Shown here one piece after another: positions 1 to 7,739 of a DNA stretch of 64,000 nt. Location: positions 1-64,000 of the forward strand of contig NZ_JBBEOG010000013.1 of assembly GCF_037860835.1 (NCBI RefSeq), given 5' to 3'. Origin of the DNA: Aquipuribacter nitratireducens (GTDB lineage: Bacteria > Actinomycetota > Actinomycetes > Actinomycetales > JBBAYJ01). Each line of letters begins with the position of its first letter. The stretch's first letter is position 1. Made by a program: the position numbers and the translations under genes. The notes below the pieces were generated by a model, which ran no database searches, was not told the DNA's origin, and worked only from the letters and a program-made list of their open reading frames with translations.

Positions 1-20
1 AGAGTAGGACACCGCCGGAC
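1..20 (+). rRNA. rrf: 5S ribosomal RNA, 3' end only
   Basis: The first bases, agagtaggacaccgccggac, match the conserved 3' end of actinobacterial 5S rRNA (the GGGAGAGTAGGACxCCGCC arm that pairs back to the 5' end). The rest of the gene, and presumably an rrn operon, lies upstream of the window. A strong hairpin follows 11 nt later, as expected at the end of an rrn operon. Confidence 0.8.
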
Positions 21-30
21 ACACTTCACA

Positions 31-61
31 CAGAGGCCGCCCCCCACGGGGGCGGCCTCTG
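31..61 (+). terminator. Intrinsic terminator-like hairpin after the 5S rRNA gene
   Basis: A 14-bp perfect stem (cagaggccgcc at 31-41 pairing with ggcggcctctg at 51-61, extended by three C-G pairs) closes a 3-nt CAC loop. The T-tract is weak, as is common in high-G+C actinobacteria. It separates the rRNA operon from the next gene. Confidence 0.75.
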
Positions 62-102
62 TGCATTACACCCGAACACCACCACGCGTTGTCAGGAGCA
101 CC

Positions 103-1431
103 ATGGACGAGCAGACACCCCGTCGCGACGACGACGACGCGCGTCGACCTCGACGGCAGTCGCGTCCGGACGGGCGGGGCTCGTCCGGTGGTGGCGCCCG
201 ACGCGAGGGAGCCAGGGGCGGGGACCGGCCTGCTCCTCGCGGCGGCGCCGGCGCCTCACGGCGGGACGGTGGACGCAGCAGCGGTGGGTCCGGGACCGGT
301 CGGTCCTGGACCGGCGGTCGCGACGACCGGCCGGGCGGCCAGGGTCGCTCGGGTGGTCCGGGTCGCTCGGGTGGTCCGGGTCGCGCGGGTGGTCCGGGTC
401 GTCCCGATCGTCCGGGTCGGCCCGATCGGCCGGGTCGTCCGGACGGCCCAGGTGCCTCGCGGGGCTCGCGTCCTGAGCGGGACGGCGGCGACCGCCGACC
501 GTCCGGTCCCGGCGCGCGAGACCGTTCGCGCGACGACGTGGCTCGTGGCGGTGCGGGTGGTCGCGGACGTCCACCTCGTGGTGGCGGCCGTCCGCCTCTC
601 GACGACCAGCGTCCTCGACGGCCCCAGCGAGGCCCGCGGCCCGAGAGGGCGGACGGGTCGGCGGCCGAGCGCCCCGAGCGGCCGGGTCCGCCCGTGCCGC
701 AGGCGCCGCCCGTCCCGGGCTGGGCGCAGGCGGACGCCCTCGACCGGCACGTCGTGCGGGAGTTCGAGTCGCTCGGGGAGCGGCGCAGCGAGGAGATCGC
801 GCGGCGGCTCGTCGCCGCGTACGTCCTCGCCGACGAGGGGGAGACCGAGGAGGCCCTGGCGCACGCGGCCGTCGTCCGTGTGCTCGGGTCACGGCTGGCC
901 GCGGCACGCGAGGCCGTCGGCATCGTCGCGTACCGCTGCGGTGCGTACGAGGACGCCCTGAAGGACCTCAAGGCGGCGCGCCGGATCAGCGGCCGGTGGG
1001 ACGCCCTCCCGGTGATGGCGGACTGCGAGCGGGGGCTCGGCCGTCCGGAGCGTGCGCTCGAGCTCGCGGCGACCCCGGAGGCGGCTCGCCTCGACCGCGC
1101 GGGGCGGGTCGAGATGCTGCTCGTCGCCGCCGGCGCGCGCCAGGACCTCGGACAGCCCGACGCCGCCGTCCTCACCCTCCAGGTGCCCGAGCTGCGCGCG
1201 ACGTCCGACGCGGAGTGGCACCAGCGGCTCCTCGCGGGCTACGCGGCCGCCCTCGACGCGGCCGGCCGGTCGGGCGAGGCGGCGGCCTGGCACGAGAGGG
1301 CCGCCTCCCACCCGGCGGCGCCGAGGGTCCCCTCCGAGGACGACGCGGACATCGTCGACCTCGACCCCGCCGCCGACGACGAGCGGCCGGTCGACGGCGA
1401 CGCCGCCCCGGAGCAGACCGGGCGCGGGTGA
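103..1431 (+). CDS. TPR-like protein with a Gly/Arg/Pro-rich repetitive N-terminus
   Basis: 442 aa from an ATG preceded by AGGAG at 94-98; an in-frame GTG at 61 lies inside the terminator and is unlikely to be used. Residues 1 to about 205 are low-complexity Gly/Arg/Pro/Asp, including hexapeptide units such as GRSGGP and GRPDRP encoded by an 18-bp tandem repeat. From about residue 207 the sequence becomes helical with TPR-like helix pairs (for example CGAYEDALKDLKAARR) and ends in an acidic tail. Proteins of this design occur next to rRNA or tyrS in actinobacteria, but I know no assigned function. The basic disordered half suggests nucleic acid or ribosome contact (inference). The gene is convergent with the DUF1015 gene, the two stops being only 4 nt apart. 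Confidence 0.8.
   Translation: MDEQTPRRDDDDARRPRRQSRPDGRGSSGGGARREGARGGDRPAPRGGAGASRRDGGRSSGGSGTGRSWTGGRDDRPGGQGRSGGPGRSGGPGRAGGPGRPDRPGRPDRPGRPDGPGASRGSRPERDGGDRRPSGPGARDRSRDDVARGGAGGRGRPPRGGGRPPLDDQRPRRPQRGPRPERADGSAAERPERPGPPVPQAPPVPGWAQADALDRHVVREFESLGERRSEEIARRLVAAYVLADEGETEEALAHAAVVRVLGSRLAAAREAVGIVAYRCGAYEDALKDLKAARRISGRWDALPVMADCERGLGRPERALELAATPEAARLDRAGRVEMLLVAAGARQDLGQPDAAVLTLQVPELRATSDAEWHQRLLAGYAAALDAAGRSGEAAAWHERAASHPAAPRVPSEDDADIVDLDPAADDERPVDGDAAPEQTGRG
343..450 (+). repeat. 18-bp tandem repeat, six units, inside the TPR protein gene
   Basis: Six consecutive 18-bp units start at 343, 361, 379, 397, 415 and 433. The first two (ggtcgctcgggtggtccg) are identical, the third differs by one base, and the last three drift to a GRPDRP-coding version. 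The period is a multiple of three, so unit gain or loss would keep the frame. Confidence 0.85.
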
Positions 1432-1435
1432 GCGC

Positions 1436-2485
1436 TCAGCCGGTGGCCTCGTGCCAGCCGTGCTCGGCGTACCAGGCCGGCAACGGCCGCACGAGCACCC
1501 CCGAGGGCAGCTTGGGCTCGAACGCCGTGGCCTTGTAGGGCAGCAGCGCCCCCCGCTCGGCCGTCTCGAGCACCGCGTCGAGCGACGGCGGCGGCAGGAG
1601 AACGGCCACCGCGCCGTGGCGGGCGGCCGTCGTGGCCGCCACGGCGGACGGCTCACGGCGCGTGCGGGTGCGCTCGGCGTCGTCGAGCACGTGCTCGACG
1701 AGGCTCGTGACGTCACCCGCCGGGTGGCCGGGCCACGTCACGTGCCACTCGACCTCCCCGTGGACGACCTGCACCGCGCCCTCGTGCGGCGCGCTGCCGC
1801 GTCCCACCACGCCGCCCGCACGACGGCACCGCCCCAGCAGCGTGTCGAGGGCGTCGCCGGGCAGCTGTTCCCGCCCGTCCTCATCGAGCAGCACACGGTG
1901 GACCGGACCCAACCGGAACGGCGTGCGGTCGGCGTCGACGACGAGGCCCGTGACGTGCGTCGTCACCCCCTGGGCGGCGAGCGCCACCGAGGCGGCGAGC
2001 CGGTGGTGCCCGTCGGCGACGAGCAGGCGGGCCGCCCCCAGCGCCGCGAGGACCGCATCGACCCGGTCACCGGCGACCTGCTCCACCTCGACGTCGTGCC
2101 CGCTCTCGGTGTGGCGCCACAGCGGTACCGCCGAGGCGTCGACCAGGTCGGGGACGACCCCGCGGCCCCGGTGGGTGAGCAGGAGCGGGTCGCGGTCGAC
2201 GTGGGCGCTGCGCAGGGCGCGCACCCGGCGGCGCACGGCCCGCTCGTCCGTCCGCTCGTGCGGCAGCAGCCCGCTACCGGCCGGCGGGTCCGCCACGAGG
2301 AAGCGGGCCGCCACCCCCACGACCTCGCCCGCCTCCCCGCGCACCCGCAGCCGGAAGAGCGCGGGCGGCGACACGAGGTCGCGGCCGACCGCCGACCAGC
2401 CGTTGTCCAGCAGGAGGTGACGGCGCGGGTCGTGGGCGGGACGGACCAACCGGAGCGGCGAGACCCCCGCCGTTCCGGTGATCAT
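1436..2485 (-). CDS. DUF1015 family protein
   Basis: 349 aa. The signature VADGHHR at about residues 156-162, in the context LLVADGHHRLAAS, is typical of the DUF1015 family, as is the C-terminal ALLPYKATAFEPKLPSGVLVRPL segment described here by its parts (LPYKAT, PKLPSGV). The molecular function of this family is not established; it is often found near serine or phosphonate metabolism genes in other bacteria. I chose the ATG at 2485 over the in-frame ATG at 2494 because a TACGAT -10 box on the minus strand (2498-2493) sits exactly 7 nt before it, the leaderless geometry seen elsewhere in this window. It is divergent from the small TPR gene and shares its promoter region. Confidence 0.85.
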   Translation of the reverse strand: MITGTAGVSPLRLVRPAHDPRRHLLLDNGWSAVGRDLVSPPALFRLRVRGEAGEVVGVAARFLVADPPAGSGLLPHERTDERAVRRRVRALRSAHVDRDPLLLTHRGRGVVPDLVDASAVPLWRHTESGHDVEVEQVAGDRVDAVLAALGAARLLVADGHHRLAASVALAAQGVTTHVTGLVVDADRTPFRLGPVHRVLLDEDGREQLPGDALDTLLGRCRRAGGVVGRGSAPHEGAVQVVHGEVEWHVTWPGHPAGDVTSLVEHVLDDAERTRTRREPSAVAATTAARHGAVAVLLPPPSLDAVLETAERGALLPYKATAFEPKLPSGVLVRPLPAWYAEHGWHEATG

Positions 2486-2492
2486 GCCGGGC

Positions 2493-2502
2493 ATCGTACG
2501 GT
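2493..2502. promoter_or_regulatory. Overlapping divergent -10 boxes
   Basis: The decamer atcgtacggt contains TACGAT on the minus strand (2498-2493), 7 nt before the DUF1015 ATG, and TACGGT on the plus strand (2497-2502), about 40 nt before the TPR gene. They share the central TA at 2497-2498, so the two polymerases could not occupy both at once. No clear -35 element is visible on either side. Confidence 0.5.
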
Positions 2503-2541
2503 CCCGTGACGGGTACCACGCACCGAGCAGGAGGTGAGTCG

Positions 2542-3000
2542 ATGGACGACCCGCGCGACACGACCGGCCCCGGACCCGGGGGCGGCACCCCCCAGGCGGG
2601 CCGCCCGGCCGGCGGGACGTACGAGTGGTTGAGCCGGGGCCGGGAGCTGCTCGCGGCCGGTGACGCCCAGGCGGCGGCCACGGTGCTGCGTCACGCCCAC
2701 GAGGACGAGCCGGGCTCGCCCGACGTCCTGGAGACCCTCGCGCGGGCGGAGTTCGAGAGCGGCCGCTTCGAGGAGGCGCGCCGCCTGTTCGCCGCGCTCG
2801 TGGAGCGAGAGCCCGACTCCGACTATGCCCGCTTCGGGCTCGGAGCGAGTCTCGTCCGCCTCGCCCGCGCCCGCGAGGCCGAGCCGCACCTCGCGCTCGC
2901 AGCCGCGATGCGGCCCGATCGCAGCGAGTACGTCGGCCTCCTCCAGCGCGCCCGCGCGTCCCTGGGGCGGGACCGGCCCGACGCGGGGCGGCCCACGTGA
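2542..3000 (+). CDS. Tetratricopeptide repeat protein
   Basis: 152 aa, ATG preceded by a strong AGGAGGTGAG at 2529-2538. After a Gly/Pro-rich leader of about 25 residues come three TPR-like helix pairs (RGRELLAAGDAQAAATVLRH, ARAEFESGRFEEARRLFAAL, ASLVRLARAREAEPHLALAA). The arrangement TPR protein, HAD phosphatase, small ORF, tlyA, nadK, recN is conserved in actinobacteria (compare the Rv1691-Rv1696 region of M. tuberculosis). It is probably a scaffold; no enzyme motif is present. Its stop overlaps the next start as GTGA, so the two are likely translationally coupled. Confidence 0.85.
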   Translation: MDDPRDTTGPGPGGGTPQAGRPAGGTYEWLSRGRELLAAGDAQAAATVLRHAHEDEPGSPDVLETLARAEFESGRFEEARRLFAALVEREPDSDYARFGLGASLVRLARAREAEPHLALAAAMRPDRSEYVGLLQRARASLGRDRPDAGRPT

Positions 3001-3926
3001 CGGGACCGCTCGACGGCACCCTGATGGGCCGCCACGACGCCCTGCTCCTCGACCTCGACGGCGTCGTCTACGAGGACGACCACCCGGTGGCGGGAGCGGT
3101 CGCGGCCATCGAGGCGGTGCGGGCCGCGGGCGTCCCCGTGCGTTTCGTGACGAACAACGCCTCCCGCACCCCCGCGCAGGTGGCCGACCGGCTGCGCCGG
3201 CTCGGGGTGCCGGCGGAGCCGGAGGAGGTCCTCGGCTCGGCGCAGGCGGCGGCGCACCTGCTCGCCGGGCGCGACGACGTCCCCGACGGCGCGAGCGTCG
3301 GGGTCGTGGGGGGCGAGGGACTCCTCGCGGCCCTCCGCGACGTCGGCCTCGACCCTGCTCTTGCCCGCGACCTCGACGCGGCGCCGTCGGCGCTCGTCCA
3401 GGGCTTCAGCCCGGACCTCGGCTGGCTCGACCTCGCGGCCGGCACCCGCTGGGTGCGCGAGGGCGTGCTGTGGGTCGCGACGAACCTCGACCTCACGTAC
3501 CCCTCGTCGCTCGGCATCGCGCCCGGCAACGGCCTCATGGTCCACGCGGTCGCCACCGCGGCCGGGCGTCGGCCCGACGCGGTCGCCGGCAAGCCGCTGC
3601 CCCACCTGTTCCGGACGGCGGCGGAGGCCGCGGCTGCGCGCTCTCCGCTGGTCGTCGGGGACCGGCTCGACACCGACCTGGCAGGGGCGGTGGCGGCCGG
3701 ACACACCGGTGCACTCGTCCTCACCGGCGTCCACGGCGTCGACGACGCGCTGGCGGCAGAGGTCGACGAGCGCCCTCACGTTCTGCTGCGCGACCTCGGC
3801 GAGCTCGTCGACCCGGCGGCCCTCGCCCGCGTCGACGAGCGCACCGCCGTCCTGCGCCAGGCGTGGGCGGACAGCGGCGCCACGCCGGAGGCGCGGGAGA
3901 GGCTCGACCGGTCCCTGGGGACGTGA
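2997..3926 (+). CDS. HAD-IIA family sugar or nucleotide phosphatase
   Basis: 309 aa. Haloacid dehalogenase motif I is DLDGV with nucleophile D19 and acid/base D21. The KPLP lysine of motif III is near residue 199, and motif IV GDRLDTD is at about 221-227. The TNN segment after motif I and the C2-type cap place it in the NagD/4-nitrophenylphosphatase (HAD-IIA) branch. The natural substrate is unknown; the M. tuberculosis homologue Rv1692 has been reported as a glycerol 3-phosphate phosphatase, so that role is possible here. GTG start within a GTGA overlap with the TPR gene. Confidence 0.85.
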   Translation: MTGPLDGTLMGRHDALLLDLDGVVYEDDHPVAGAVAAIEAVRAAGVPVRFVTNNASRTPAQVADRLRRLGVPAEPEEVLGSAQAAAHLLAGRDDVPDGASVGVVGGEGLLAALRDVGLDPALARDLDAAPSALVQGFSPDLGWLDLAAGTRWVREGVLWVATNLDLTYPSSLGIAPGNGLMVHAVATAAGRRPDAVAGKPLPHLFRTAAEAAAARSPLVVGDRLDTDLAGAVAAGHTGALVLTGVHGVDDALAAEVDERPHVLLRDLGELVDPAALARVDERTAVLRQAWADSGATPEARERLDRSLGT

Positions 3927-3981
3927 GCGCGGCGCGTCCACAGGCGGCGGGTCGGCGGGCGGCGTCGTCGGCCGCGGCGGG

Positions 3982-3987
3982 TACCGT
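3982..3987 (+). promoter_or_regulatory. -10 box TACCGT, leaderless promoter for the small ORF
   Basis: TACCGT ends 7 nt before the ATG at 3995, so transcription would begin at or next to the start codon. This could serve as an internal promoter for the tlyA-nadK-recN segment. Confidence 0.5.
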
Positions 3988-3994
3988 CACCGTC

Positions 3995-4165
3995 ATGGAT
4001 CTGGAACCGGCCGGCCCGGCGACGGACCCGACGGACCCGCCGGGTCCGGAGGACCTCGACGGCCTCACCGCCGCCGTCGCGCGGCTCGAGGGGGAGGCCG
4101 ACGCGCTCGATGCCCGGCTCGACGCCGCCGCCCGGCCCGGGGCGTCCGGCGCCCCCACGGCGTGA
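3995..4165 (+). CDS. Small conserved actinobacterial protein (Rv1693-like position)
   Basis: 56 aa, acidic, Pro-rich at the start, then one predicted amphipathic helix (GLTAAVARLEGEADALDARL) and a short Ala/Gly tail. It lies exactly between the HAD phosphatase and tlyA, where M. tuberculosis encodes the 58-aa Rv1693; the placement rather than strong sequence similarity is the argument. No function is known. The ATG has no Shine-Dalgarno sequence but a TACCGT box 7 nt upstream. Its TGA overlaps the tlyA GTG as GTGA, which supports it being translated. Confidence 0.65.
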   Translation: MDLEPAGPATDPTDPPGPEDLDGLTAAVARLEGEADALDARLDAAARPGASGAPTA

Positions 4166-5007
4166 GGCGACGGCTGGACGCCGAGCTCGTGCGACGCGGG
4201 CTGGCCCGCAGCCGGGAGCACGCCGCCGAGCTCGTCGCCGCGGGGCGCGTCAGCGTCGGGGGCCGTCCCGCCGTCAAGGCGGCCACGCAGGTGGACGCCG
4301 CGGCGGCGGTGCTCGTGAGCGACCCCGGCCCGGCCGACTCCTGGGTCGGTCGCGGGGCCGGCAAGCTCGACGGTGCCCTCGACGCGCTCGCCGCCCGCGG
4401 CCTCGCTCCCGAGGTGCGGGGGCGCACGTGCCTCGACGCGGGCGCGAGCACCGGCGGCTTCACGCAGGTCCTGCTCGCCCGTGGCGCCGCGCTCGTCCAC
4501 GCGGTCGACGTCGGCTACGGCCAGCTGGCGTGGTCGCTGCGCACCGACGACCGCGTCCGGGTCCACGAGCGCACGAACGTCCGGGACCTCGCGGCCGGGT
4601 CGCTCGAGCCCGTGCCGGACCTCGTCGTCGCGGACCTCTCCTTCATCTCCCTGCGCCTCGTGCTCCCCGCCCTCGTCGAGGCCACGGCGCCGGGGGCCGA
4701 GCACCTGCTCATGGTGAAGCCGCAGTTCGAGGCCGGCCGGGACCGCGTCGGTGCCGGCGGCGTCGTCCGCGACCCCGCCGTCCGTGAGGACACCGTCGTC
4801 GAGGTCTGCGCGGCAGCGGGGGCGCTCGGGCTGCGCACGGTCGCCGTCACCGCCAGCCCCCTGCCCGGCCCCGCCGGCAACGTCGAGTACTTCGTGCTCC
4901 TCCGCGGGGACACCGGCCACGCCGACGACCCCACCGACGTGCGCGGGCTCGTCCACGAGGCGGTCCTCGCCGGCCCGGCCGGCGCGAGCGAGGGAGCAGC
5001 CCGGTGA
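4162..5007 (+). CDS. tlyA: TlyA family 16S/23S rRNA 2'-O-ribose methyltransferase
   Basis: 281 aa. An S4 RNA-binding domain covers roughly residues 1-60 (RLDAELVRRGLARSREHAAE). An RrmJ/FtsJ-type methyltransferase follows, with SAM motif CLDAGASTGGF at about 90-100, DLSFISL, and MVKPQFE carrying the catalytic lysine. TlyA methylates C1409 of 16S and C1920 of 23S rRNA, and its loss confers capreomycin resistance in mycobacteria. GTG start in a GTGA overlap with the preceding small ORF; its own stop overlaps the nadK start in the same way. Confidence 0.92.
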   Translation: MRRRLDAELVRRGLARSREHAAELVAAGRVSVGGRPAVKAATQVDAAAAVLVSDPGPADSWVGRGAGKLDGALDALAARGLAPEVRGRTCLDAGASTGGFTQVLLARGAALVHAVDVGYGQLAWSLRTDDRVRVHERTNVRDLAAGSLEPVPDLVVADLSFISLRLVLPALVEATAPGAEHLLMVKPQFEAGRDRVGAGGVVRDPAVREDTVVEVCAAAGALGLRTVAVTASPLPGPAGNVEYFVLLRGDTGHADDPTDVRGLVHEAVLAGPAGASEGAAR

Positions 5008-5984
5008 CCCGCCCGACCTCCGCCCCCCGACACGTCCTCGTCATCGCGCACACCGGTCGCGAACGCGCCCTCCACGCCGTCGTCGCCGTCGTATCCGCCC
5101 TCGCCAGGGCCGGGGTCGACGTCGTCGTCGGGGAGGACCAGGCGCCCGTGCTCGACGCCGCCATGCGGGGCGCGGACGTCGTCGGGGGCTTCCGGGCCGT
5201 GCCCGTCGACGAGGTCGGGGCACCCGCGGCGGACGTCCTCCACTCCGTCGACCTCGTCCTCGTCCTCGGCGGGGACGGCACCATCCTGCGCGCCGCCGAG
5301 ATCGTGCGCGGCACCCCGGCGCCGCTGCTCGGCGTCAACCTCGGTCACGTCGGCTTCCTCGCCGAGAGCGAGCTCGACGGCCTCGCCGACACCGTCGACC
5401 GGCTCGTCGCCGGCGACTACGAGGTCGAGGAGCGGATGACGGTCGACGTCACCGTCCTCGACAACGGCGACTGCGGCCCCTCGGGCGTCGGCCGGACCGT
5501 CGCCCGCACGTGGGCGCTCAACGAGGTCGCGGTCGAGAAGGCGAGCCGGCAGCGGATGCTCGAGATCGTCCTCGAGGTCGACGGCCGGCCCCTCACCCGC
5601 TTCGGCTGCGACGGCATCGTCACCGCGACCCCGACCGGCTCCACCGCGTACGCGTTCTCCGCCGGTGGGCCCGTCGTGTGGCCCGAGGTCGAGGCCATGC
5701 TCGTGGTGCCCCTGAGCGCGCACGCGCTGTTCGCCCGCCCCCTCCTGGTCGGTACCAGCAGCGTCGTCGCGGTCGAGACCGTCCCGGGCCTCGGCGGCGC
5801 CGGGGTCCTGTGGGCCGACGGGCGCCGCTCCTTCGAGCTGCCGGAGCAGGCCCGCGTGGAGGTCCGTCCCGGCGCTGTCCCGGTGCGGCTGGCCCGGCTG
5901 TCCGCCACCGGGTTCACCGAGCGCCTGGTCCAGCGCTTCCGGCTGCCGGTCAACGGCTGGCGCGGCCCCGGCGGTGCGACGTGA
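5004..5984 (+). CDS. nadK: NAD kinase
   Basis: 326 aa. ATP:NAD 2'-phosphotransferase making NADP. The GGDGT motif of the diacylglycerol-kinase-like fold is at residues 89-93, an NEV segment (ALNEVAVEK) contacts the NAD adenosine in this family, and the TPTGSTAYAFSAGGP glycine-rich loop follows at about 210-225. A GxR-type C-terminal lobe completes the fold. The length is normal for the family. GTG start overlapping tlyA; stop overlapping recN. The tlyA-nadK-recN order is standard in actinobacteria. Confidence 0.95.
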   Translation: MTRPTSAPRHVLVIAHTGRERALHAVVAVVSALARAGVDVVVGEDQAPVLDAAMRGADVVGGFRAVPVDEVGAPAADVLHSVDLVLVLGGDGTILRAAEIVRGTPAPLLGVNLGHVGFLAESELDGLADTVDRLVAGDYEVEERMTVDVTVLDNGDCGPSGVGRTVARTWALNEVAVEKASRQRMLEIVLEVDGRPLTRFGCDGIVTATPTGSTAYAFSAGGPVVWPEVEAMLVVPLSAHALFARPLLVGTSSVVAVETVPGLGGAGVLWADGRRSFELPEQARVEVRPGAVPVRLARLSATGFTERLVQRFRLPVNGWRGPGGAT

Positions 5985-7684
5985 TCGAGGAGCTGCGGAT
6001 CCGCGACCTGGGGGTCATCGCGGACGCGACCCTGCCGCTCCACCCGGGCCTCAACGTCCTCACGGGCGAGACCGGCGCGGGCAAGACGATGGTCGTCACG
6101 GCGCTCGGCCTGCTCCTCGGGGCGCGCGCCGAGCCGGCGCTCGTGCGGGCCGGGGCGCGGGCCGCGACCGTCGAGGGGGTGCTCCGCGTCGAGGCGGGCA
6201 GCGACGCCGCCGTGGTCGCGGCCGAGGCGGGCGCCGAGGCCGAGGACGGCGCGCTGCTGCTGGCCCGGTCGGTGCCCGCGGACGGGCGCGCACGGGCCTG
6301 GGTCGGGGGTCGCGGTGTCCCGGTGTCCGTCCTCGGCGACGTCACCGGCACGCAGGTGACCGTCCACGGGCAGTCCGACCAGCTGCGGCTGCGTTCCGGC
6401 GCCCACCAGCGGGCGCTCCTCGACGAGTACGCCGGCGTCGACCACGCCGACCTCCTGCACCGCTACCGGGACGCCCACGCCGCCCTGCGGGCCGCCGAGC
6501 AGCACCTCGCCCAGGTCACCGCCGACGCCCGCGAGCGGGCGCAGGAGGCCGAGGTGCTGCGCCTCGGGCTCGCCGAGCTCGAGCGGGTGTCGCCGGTCAC
6601 GGGCGAGGACGACGCGCTGCGCGAGGACTGGGCGCGCCTCGCCCACGCCGAGGAGCTGCGCAGCGCCGCCGCCGAGGCCCTCGCGGCGGTCGCAGGCGAC
6701 GACGACGGCAGCACCCCGGGCGCCCAGGGCCTGCTCGCGCAGGCACGTGCGGCGCTCGACGCCGTCCGCGGCCACGACCCCGCCGCGGCCGGCCTCGCCG
6801 ACCGGCTCGCGGAGCTCACCTACCTCACGACGGACCTCGGGACCGACCTCGCCGACTACGCGAGCGGGGTCGACGCCGACCCGGGACGCCTCGCCGAGGT
6901 CGAGGCCCGCCGCGCCGAGCTCGCCCCGCTGCTGCGCATGCACGGCGACCTCGACACCGCGGCGCGGTGGGCGGTGCAGGCCCGCGGCCGCCTCGACGAG
7001 CTCGACGACGAGGGCCGGCCGCAGCGCCTGCGGGAGCAGGTGGCCGAGCGGCGCGACGAACGCGACCGCTGCGCCGCCGAGCTCCGTGCCTCCCGCACCG
7101 CCGCGGCAGGGCGCCTCGGCGCGGCCGTTACCGCCGAGCTCGCGGCCCTCGCCCTGGCCCGCGCCCGGCTCGAGGTCGCGGTGACGGCGACCGAGCCGGG
7201 ACCCGACGGGGCCGACGACGTCGCCTTCCTCCTCGCCGGCCACGGCGGGGCCGAGCCCCGGCCGCTGGCCCGCTCCGCGTCCGGAGGGGAGCTGTCGCGG
7301 GTCATGCTCGCCGTCGAGGTCGTGACCGGTGCCGAGAGCGCCCCCGGCACGTACGTCTTCGACGAGGTCGACTCCGGCGTCGGGGGCGCGGCCGCGGTCG
7401 AGGTGGGTCGTCGGCTCGCGCGGCTCGCCGTCGGCCGGCAGGTGGTCGTCGTCACGCACCTGCCGCAGGTGGCGGCCTTCGCCGACGCGCACCTCGTGGT
7501 CCGCAAGGACGACGCGGGTGAGGCCGGCACGGTCTCCGAGGTCCGTGCCGTCGCCGAGGCCGACCGCGTCCGGGAGGTCGCCCGCATGCTCGCCGGCATG
7601 GCGGGGTCGAGCACCGCCCTCGCCCACGCCGAGGAGCTCCTCGAGACCGCCGCCCGGCTGCGCGCCGCACCCGTCGCGGGCTGA
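5981..7684 (+). CDS. recN: DNA repair protein RecN
   Basis: 567 aa SMC-like ATPase of double-strand break repair. Walker A GETGAGKT is at residues 29-36. A central helical and coiled-coil region rich in Ala, Arg and Glu spans about 160-360. The ABC signature SASGGELSRV and Walker B YVFDEVDSGVGG follow, and VVVTHLPQVAAFAD is the usual H-loop region. The N-terminus MIEELRIRDLGVI is standard for RecN and fixes the GTG start, which overlaps the nadK TGA. Confidence 0.95.
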   Translation: MIEELRIRDLGVIADATLPLHPGLNVLTGETGAGKTMVVTALGLLLGARAEPALVRAGARAATVEGVLRVEAGSDAAVVAAEAGAEAEDGALLLARSVPADGRARAWVGGRGVPVSVLGDVTGTQVTVHGQSDQLRLRSGAHQRALLDEYAGVDHADLLHRYRDAHAALRAAEQHLAQVTADARERAQEAEVLRLGLAELERVSPVTGEDDALREDWARLAHAEELRSAAAEALAAVAGDDDGSTPGAQGLLAQARAALDAVRGHDPAAAGLADRLAELTYLTTDLGTDLADYASGVDADPGRLAEVEARRAELAPLLRMHGDLDTAARWAVQARGRLDELDDEGRPQRLREQVAERRDERDRCAAELRASRTAAAGRLGAAVTAELAALALARARLEVAVTATEPGPDGADDVAFLLAGHGGAEPRPLARSASGGELSRVMLAVEVVTGAESAPGTYVFDEVDSGVGGAAAVEVGRRLARLAVGRQVVVVTHLPQVAAFADAHLVVRKDDAGEAGTVSEVRAVAEADRVREVARMLAGMAGSSTALAHAEELLETAARLRAAPVAG

Positions 7685-7739
7685 CTCCGCCCGGGCGTGG
7701 CAGCCCGACCGGCGGGCCCCGACGTGCCACCCTCACGAC

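Noticed and set aside
343-450. CRISPR-like periodicity
   Set aside because: The 18-bp units are directly adjacent without spacers and lie in a coding frame.
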